A stretch of DNA of 64,000 nt, from contig JALBUN010000005.1 in assembly GCA_025174535.1 (NCBI GenBank), positions 62,001 through 126,000 on the forward strand, given 5' to 3'. The stretch is from Cantharellus purpuraceus (lineage: Eukaryota > Basidiomycota > Agaricomycetes > Cantharellales > Hydnaceae). The translations under genes and the position numbers were made by a program. Positions within the stretch are counted from its first letter, which is position 1. The number at the start of each line of letters is the position of its first letter. The notes under the pieces are model-generated. The model was not told the origin of the DNA. It saw only the letters and a program-made list of their open reading frames with translations, and searched no databases. Shown piece after piece: positions 58,701-64,000 of this stretch.

Positions 58701-59634
58701 AACCGATGGTCAGACGGAAAGGGTCAATCAAGAAATTGAACAATACTTGAGGCTTTTCGTCAATCAGCGCCAGGATGACTGGATTGAGTGGGTTCCTCTT
58801 GCCGAATTCACATACAACAACCGCATCCACTCCTCCACGCAATCAAACCCCTTCATGCTTGATACAGGCCAACACCCAAGGCTTGGGTTAGAGCCAATCC
58901 GAGAGACACGACTTGAAGCACTGGAAGAATTCACTGAGCGTATGGAGACGGCCACCACTGAGGCTCGCTCCGCCCTGGAAAAGGCAGCAGATGATATGGC
59001 ACGATTCTATGATGCCCATCGGCAAGCAGCCCCAGTATACAAACTTGGTGACAAGGTCTGGCTCAATGCACAAAATATCACCACCACCCGTCCAACCAAG
59101 AAACTTGATCACAAATGGTTAGGACCGTATGTGATTAATAAAGTGGTCTCACGAAATGCCTATGGCCTACGACTTCCCCCAATCTTTGGCCGCACTCATC
59201 CAGTGTTCTCTGTTGTCTTACTCCGTCCTTATGAAAAGGATCCCATCCCTGAATGCCAGTCATCTCCTCCACCACCTCCAGTCATTCGAGATGGAGTACA
59301 GGAATACGAAGTTGAGAAGATCCTTGACAGCAGAGTTTTCTGAGGAAGACTGGAATACCTGGTGCGTTGGAAGGGCTATGGAGCTGCTGACAACCTCTGG
59401 ATCCCAGCTAAGGATGCCAGTGGGGCTAGAAGGCGCATTGCAGACTTCCATCAGGAAAATCCTGAAGCCCCAAGGCGTATTTCGGCAGCCACCTATGCGG
59501 CTCTTCCCTTCAGATGCTTTGAGAACTTCACAGAACCTCCCAAACAGGTCCTCTTTGATTGGACAGCTGGCAGGAACCCAACACGTGGTATTGGACACAT
59601 TTCAGAGCCGCAGAATAGGCACAGTGAAGCTTAG
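55744..59634 (+). CDS. Pol polyprotein of the young gypsy element, with one in-frame stop
   Basis: The open frame runs from before 55744 to TGA 59341-59343, then continues in the same frame to 59634. Domains (counting from 55735) are: protease D-S-G-A-T at about residue 92; RT at about 300-480; RNase H (L-E-T-D-A-S-A-Y-A-T-G) from about 605; HHCC at about 825-870; and the integrase core with D899, D959 and E995, a DD35E spacing. The chromodomain (E-Y-E-V-E-K-I-L-D-S then L-E-Y-L-V-R-W-K-G-Y...D-N-L-W) spans the stop. The RT catalytic box reads V-F-M-G-D (codons 57097-57108); the first Asp of the usual Y-x-D-D is Gly. Both changes need a single transition (A to G; probably CGA to TGA). It is otherwise full length. 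Confidence 0.93.
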
Positions 59635-59740
59635 CGCTCACCAAATTCATCCATGCCGAAATTCCACTAACTGTATATAAGCCAGTGAATCCACTTCCCC
59701 TTCCTCAGTAAAACCATCATTGTTCACTACCCAACCCACC

Positions 59741-60178
59741 ATGCCTTACCAGTCTGAATCCACCCCTCTACGCTCACTCCGTTCCTACCCCTCAATCACT
59801 TGGTCAGTTGACTCAAGGGATACTGCACGTGCTGTAGAGGATTATAACCTCCCATCTCCACCTCCACAAGTTCATTTCCCCTTCTGGCATCGTAATCCAT
59901 CCAGACGCCAGACATACTACATCGGGGACCCTCTATTCATCGGCAACTATGACATACCATATGCCTTCCAAGGGCTCGCCGGTAAAGTCACCTATGAGGG
60001 AGGGGAGATGATACTTGGGGCAGTTTTCAGCACGAACAATCCCATATACCCTGGAGAGTTCACCATCCCACTTTACCCCAAGGCAGAGAAGAGTCACCAT
60101 CAACACTCGTCATGGGCTCTACTTTGGCAGAGAGTGAGAAGGGACCTTGCAGAGTGCTTCAGGGTGTGTCTCTCTTGA
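59741..60178 (+). CDS. Extra 3' ORF of the young gypsy element, unknown function
   Basis: The ATG at 59741 gives 145 codons ending TGA at 60176-60178, between pol and the purine tract before the 3' LTR. It has no recognised domain. The protein is rich in Ser, Pro, Tyr and Trp, with P-P-P-Q-V-H-F-P-F-W-H-R near the first third, then Y-Y-I-G-D-P-L-F-I-G-N-Y-D-I-P-Y and a Gly-rich, apparently beta-rich middle. It has no signal peptide or TM helix. It is uninterrupted, which in a young insertion does not by itself prove selection. In plant and animal elements this location often holds env-like or accessory genes, but no env feature is visible. Confidence 0.65.
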   Translation: MPYQSESTPLRSLRSYPSITWSVDSRDTARAVEDYNLPSPPPQVHFPFWHRNPSRRQTYYIGDPLFIGNYDIPYAFQGLAGKVTYEGGEMILGAVFSTNNPIYPGEFTIPLYPKAEKSHHQHSSWALLWQRVRRDLAECFRVCLS

Positions 60179-60218
60179 GATGGATGGGACGATAGTGCAT
60201 ATCGAGACAACATGCATT

Positions 60219-60231
60219 AAGAGGGAGGTGA
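60219..60231 (+). other. Polypurine tract of the young gypsy element
   Basis: AAGAGGGAGGTGA ends directly at the first base of the 3' LTR, the expected position of the plus-strand DNA synthesis primer. Confidence 0.8.
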
Positions 60232-60593
60232 TGTCAGGGTTCAAATAAGTCATATTCTATTTTTAGTATTTTCTCTTGACACCCCTATCAGCGCAGCCTG
60301 TCAGGGTGCGTCTCCCCTATTTCATTGCCCCTATCACTTCCCCTATCTTTCCTCCCCTATCTTGGTTCTCCTATCCGTCTCCATCATTTAGTATAAAGAC
60401 TCGCCTTGGTGCAGTGTGATCCCCTCAGCTTGATCTCTGAGGATATCCGCTGTACCAGGTAAGTCCCATGTATTTATCAGAAACAGCTGTATAGACTGAG
60501 GATATCCGCTGTACCAGCTGGCATTATTTCTTATCGGCTCTCACTTATTGAGTATCTTGTTGTTGTGGCCTCGTCATCAGCATCGCCCTCACA
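60232..60593 (+). repeat. 3' LTR of the young gypsy element
   Basis: 362 bp. By eye it is identical to the 5' LTR except for one G/A difference near the end. It is followed by the ATCAA duplication. Confidence 0.93.
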
Positions 60594-60598
60594 ATCAA

Positions 60599-63500
60599 AG
60601 ATCCAGAGTTGACTTGTCAAGAGGAGACTTGTCAGGAAGCTAGCAACCTGGAAGTTATGGGGGTCAAATTTAGTTGATATATGGACTACTGTAATCACAG
60701 AATATAGCCCATATAAGCATCTGAAGAATTGAATGAGAAACTAAAGTAGGGGAACAATAGGACGGATATGGAATAAATTGGAAAGGAGTTTGGAGTTTGG
60801 ACTTAAGTCCAAATCAATACTAAACAATATAAAAGGTGATAACTATTGTGACCCATATCAAGAGAATTACTTATTAAGGGAACAATAAGTGGAGTTCAGG
60901 GAGTTGTCAGAGATGGCAATGTCATAGGTGGAGTAGAAGGAGATGGAGTAGGAGCCCAGAGATTGGACTTGGTGTTACAGGATGTAACATGACACAAAAA
61001 TGCAGCTATTGGCCAAGTAGATGGGGTGAGGGGTGACAAGGCCAGGGGAAATGGGGTCTCTTGTGCTTTCTATGCTTGTTCATTGGTATACAAAGACCAT
61101 CAATTTCACTGCCTCATATATTACCTTATTTTAATACAGTGTTTTTTTATGTCTAATATGAAGTACATAAGGTACTACTTGCAAGTGATAAATTGCCTGA
61201 AAAGCAGTACAAAATTGCACAAACTGTTCATGTTAACTACTAGATATCAGTACCTGATAATTGTTGAGGGAATTTCCTTGGTAATTGGATTTCAGGTTGC
61301 TTTGACCTCAAATTCAGCGTCTTCTGTGTTGTTTTTCTGTGGTGCAAAATGTACTGGAATTGAGGTTTCATTCTTCCTACAGTGCGTGTCTCTGTACCCT
61401 GTCTACCTACGTTTGTCTATGTCCCCGTGACAATCATATGAGTCCACATCCAGGTTCGGAGTACACTGCATGGTATATACTGCATGCTTCCCCGCTCTCC
61501 CAAATGAGATGAATTAAGGTGGCGATGCCATACATATAGCTTCAGACGCTTCCCGACTTCACCGACCACTGGCCACGATATACGCAGCTTACCCTTTGTC
61601 CAGATGTACATGTATGTACAACTCCCACTCGAAGCTCAATAAAACGGACATTAGCCTGACAAACTCCTCGGGATACCTCAAGTCCCACTGGCGCGCGTTC
61701 TGTCGTACCCTATTGTCCACATAGACCCTACCTTCATGTCTTGTGCGTGCGCGTACACATGAGCGTATGCCTGCCAGGTCCAACGTCAGTCACTCGTGCA
61801 GTGGACTCTTTCCTGTCCCACCCTACTCTGTAGACCCTACCTCAGGCACTGTACACTCTGCGGGTCACTGTGAGTGTGCCGGTGCCGTACATGTGCCTGT
61901 GCACGCGAGCCTGTGCGCAAATGCCCTGGGCCCACATTACCTATGGTTCGGACATGCCATGACTCACTGCAGATCGCCCGGGATGAGCAGTTCTTACATA
62001 CCTCCGAGCCTGCCTTGGAGCGCGGCTGACCACACTCTGACGGAGAAGTTCATGGACAAAATAAGAGACTGAAGGAAAGTGGTGTACTAACCTGGGACAA
62101 GGGTAGTGAAGGGTGGTCGTCATGCAAGGGTGAAGATACTACTAGGTATAGGTACGGCGGGTCAGTGCTGACGGCGGACATAGGTATTGGTACGACAGGG
62201 CTATGCTAGCGCGGACATGAGCATAATAAGCACGACAGTGACAGCACTACTTATAATATGTACGTACAGTACCCCCCTTGCAACGCGTACGCCCCGGGCC
62301 ACATTTGAACGGGGGAGGTCTGCGCCTGACAACTGGCAGGGTCTACTTTCACTATGTATATATAGATAGATGTATGTTAAAGCACACACTATTGGCAACG
62401 TACTAACGGAGCCAGTCTTGCGGCACCGAGGATCCCGGAGCGGGGCGATGAAGAAGTGGAGGGTACACGTTTGAGGTTATTTTGCAATGGGTGTCTGGTT
62501 GCTAGCTGGTTGGTTAGTTATGTTCGCTAACGTAGTGGCTCCAACCTATGTCTCGGATGCCGGCGCAATGCTGTGCGATTTGCGTTGTGAGCTGTTGTAG
62601 GGTTAGTGTAATACTGTGGCGATCAATGTCATATAAGACTATGCAAATTTCTCGGGGGGGGGTCTTTATCTGTCGTTATGGGACATGCTGACGTTGATGG
62701 AGTAGTGGTGAGCTGAGCCCGTGTCCTGTGTGCACGTACTATTAGCGATGTCGACCCCGAGGCCGTCCGTATATTGTGTCGTGGTGTTGCAGCATACGTC
62801 GTCAGCCGAGATATAATAATGCAAAAAAAGGGGGAGATTGTGGCTGGGACATGCCAATACAATTAATCGGCCGGCCGGTACACTCGCAGACACATACTTG
62901 CACCAGAAGTTCCAGAAGACCCTCATCGAAGTACTGCTTCTTCTCATACACAAGGCAGGTGAGCGGGAGGAAGGCAAAGGAAGGGAAGGAGGGATAACGT
63001 GGGGATCACCTTGCTGGTGAGTGCCAGTACTTGAACTGGGTCCCGGACATGGAAAGTTACACGAAAAAGGAACTATTATGATTGAATATGATGATCGCGA
63101 AGACAAAGAAGACAGTTGTAGGGAGGGAGGGCATAAAAGTAAGGAACGGGATGCCGTCGACCTATTAACAGCTATATTAAATTGTGCGCTTGTGTGAGGA
63201 GGAGGGGATATGCGTGTCTTGGTTTTTTTTTTTTGGACGGCGAAGGGATAGATAGCCGTGAAGTTCACGGAAATGTTTTCATTCTGGGAGAAGAGGGGCG
63301 AGAAAGCCTACGTTTTGGAGTCGAAGGTCAGACATTCTCGGAAAAAAGGTCACGCACGTCCTTTGAAGCACACGACCCAGCTCATGTGACGCCAAGCTCC
63401 TTTCTCTGGCGTCTACGCGTAACCGGAACCCCTCGATATAAGTGATCAGGCACGCGGGAGAATTGAGATTCAAATTCGGTTATCCACGTGCTCCACACTT

Positions 63501-64000
63501 GTGTGTACCGCAAAATAGCAAAATATCGGCTTCCTGGCAGTCTTACAAGGCTTACAAGGTGAGTTAATCAACACTGATGGAATGTAGAGCTCAATAATTG
63601 AGAAGCTGCTGTGGTTGTCATCATGCATTATATTTCCTGCGAGGATTGCCGTGCACAGATGTATCTCTGATTGAAAGGCTCTCGATGAGAAAAGTAATGG
63701 AGGAGCGGCATTGTTCGGCAACGGATGCCAGGTATCACCATGTACCGCGCGGACAGGATGACCCTTGCACATTCTCAAGAGTCTGTACTTTTACACTACT
63801 TGGGATCTGTCCGAAATTTAAATTTTATAGGAGGAAGATCGGTATTCCCACGCTCATGATGATCTTCGATCGCTGTCCAAGAGGATAAACTGGCAGCTGT
63901 GGTTTGAATGGCTCTTAAGACGGCCCGACAGTACGGCACGGCCCGGAATACATCCATTTTGGGGTAGCTCTGCTGGACGATATAAGAAGCTTATGGTGGA
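60599..64000. other. 3.4 kb without recognisable gene
   Basis: The first 400 bp continue the old relic interrupted by the young element. From 61000 there are only scattered frames; the longest (minus 62666-63268, 200 codons) has low-complexity Ser/Pro/Arg content and no motif. Near plus 62880-62960 a short frame (A-D-T-Y-L-H-Q-K-F-Q-K-T-L-I-E-V-L-L-L) ends at a GTGAGC and might be an exon, but no partner exon was found. Homopolymer runs occur at 62655 (G8) and 63223 (T12). Confidence 0.45.

Larger units (their letters stand above)
54166..60593 (+). mobile_element. Young, structurally complete Ty3/gypsy chromovirus (6,428 bp)
   Basis: Two 362-bp LTRs (54166-54527; 60232-60593) start TGTCAGGG and end CCCTCACA. 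Aligned by eye they differ at one base (CAGCG versus CAGCA near the end). The target duplication ATCAA is perfect (54161-54165 and 60594-60598). A purine tract AAGAGGGAGGTGA lies directly before the 3' LTR. Inside are gag, pol in the -1 frame, and a further ORF downstream of pol. The near-identical LTRs imply a recent insertion. Confidence 0.95.

Noticed and set aside
62880..62960. Possible exon A-D-T-Y-L-H-Q-K-F-Q-K-T-L-I-E-V-L-L-L followed by GTGAGC
   Set aside because: An isolated short frame with no partner exon or recognised family, and the opposite strand is also open.
62666..63268. 200-codon minus-strand ORF
   Set aside because: Low-complexity Ser/Pro/Arg sequence with no motif, no splice context and no homologue that I recognise.

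Overview
The window looks like a chromosomal segment of a filamentous basidiomycete, probably an agaricomycete. The basis is short (about 50-60 nt) GT-AG introns in nearly every host gene, DUF6533 and DUF6535 family proteins, a basidiomycete-type secreted Cys-rich protein, and several chromodomain Ty3/gypsy retrotransposons. I recognise no tRNA, rRNA, CRISPR or prokaryotic feature. All exon structures were derived by eye from splice signals plus similarity to remembered families, so exon edges are approximate unless stated.

Region 1 (1-12.3 kb) holds a local family of DUF6535 membrane proteins, all on the minus strand. One copy is cut by the window start, one is a pseudogene split by a dead Ty1/copia element, and one is apparently intact. 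A plus-strand DUF6533 membrane protein gene (1274-3053) lies between them.

Region 2 (13.9-34.4 kb) is the host-gene region: a phospholipase D (minus), a small secreted protein with a 51-bp-period Ala/Thr/Asp repeat domain (minus), a damaged calpain-like protease (minus), a TauD-type 2-oxoglutarate dioxygenase with an 8-nt microexon (minus), and a nucleoporin Nup107/Nup84 gene (plus). Stretches of 0.8-2.6 kb between them contain nothing I can identify.

Region 3 (35.3-60.6 kb) is a retrotransposon nest. Two copies of one chromovirus-type gypsy element lie head to tail on the minus strand and share the LTR at 42076-43157. Each carries a plus-strand (antisense) accessory ORF between pol and the 3' end, encoding a coiled-coil/acidic/Cys-cluster protein. 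Three related TIR elements (565, 565 and 606 bp; TTA/TAA target duplications) sit in LTRs and gag, and two other LTR-type insertions interrupt the second antisense ORF. An inverted solo LTR with a CCCCT duplication follows. Then comes a structurally complete, young gypsy element (54166-60593; 362-bp LTRs differing at one base that I could see; ATCAA duplication) with gag, pol and an additional sense ORF downstream of pol.

Region 4 (60.6-64 kb) has no recognisable gene.

The genes do not form a pathway. The host genes are individually spliced housekeeping or lineage-typical genes. The most interesting structures are the antisense accessory ORF, the extra 3' ORF of the young element, the nested TIR insertions proven by internal empty sites, and the expanded repeat domain of the secreted protein.
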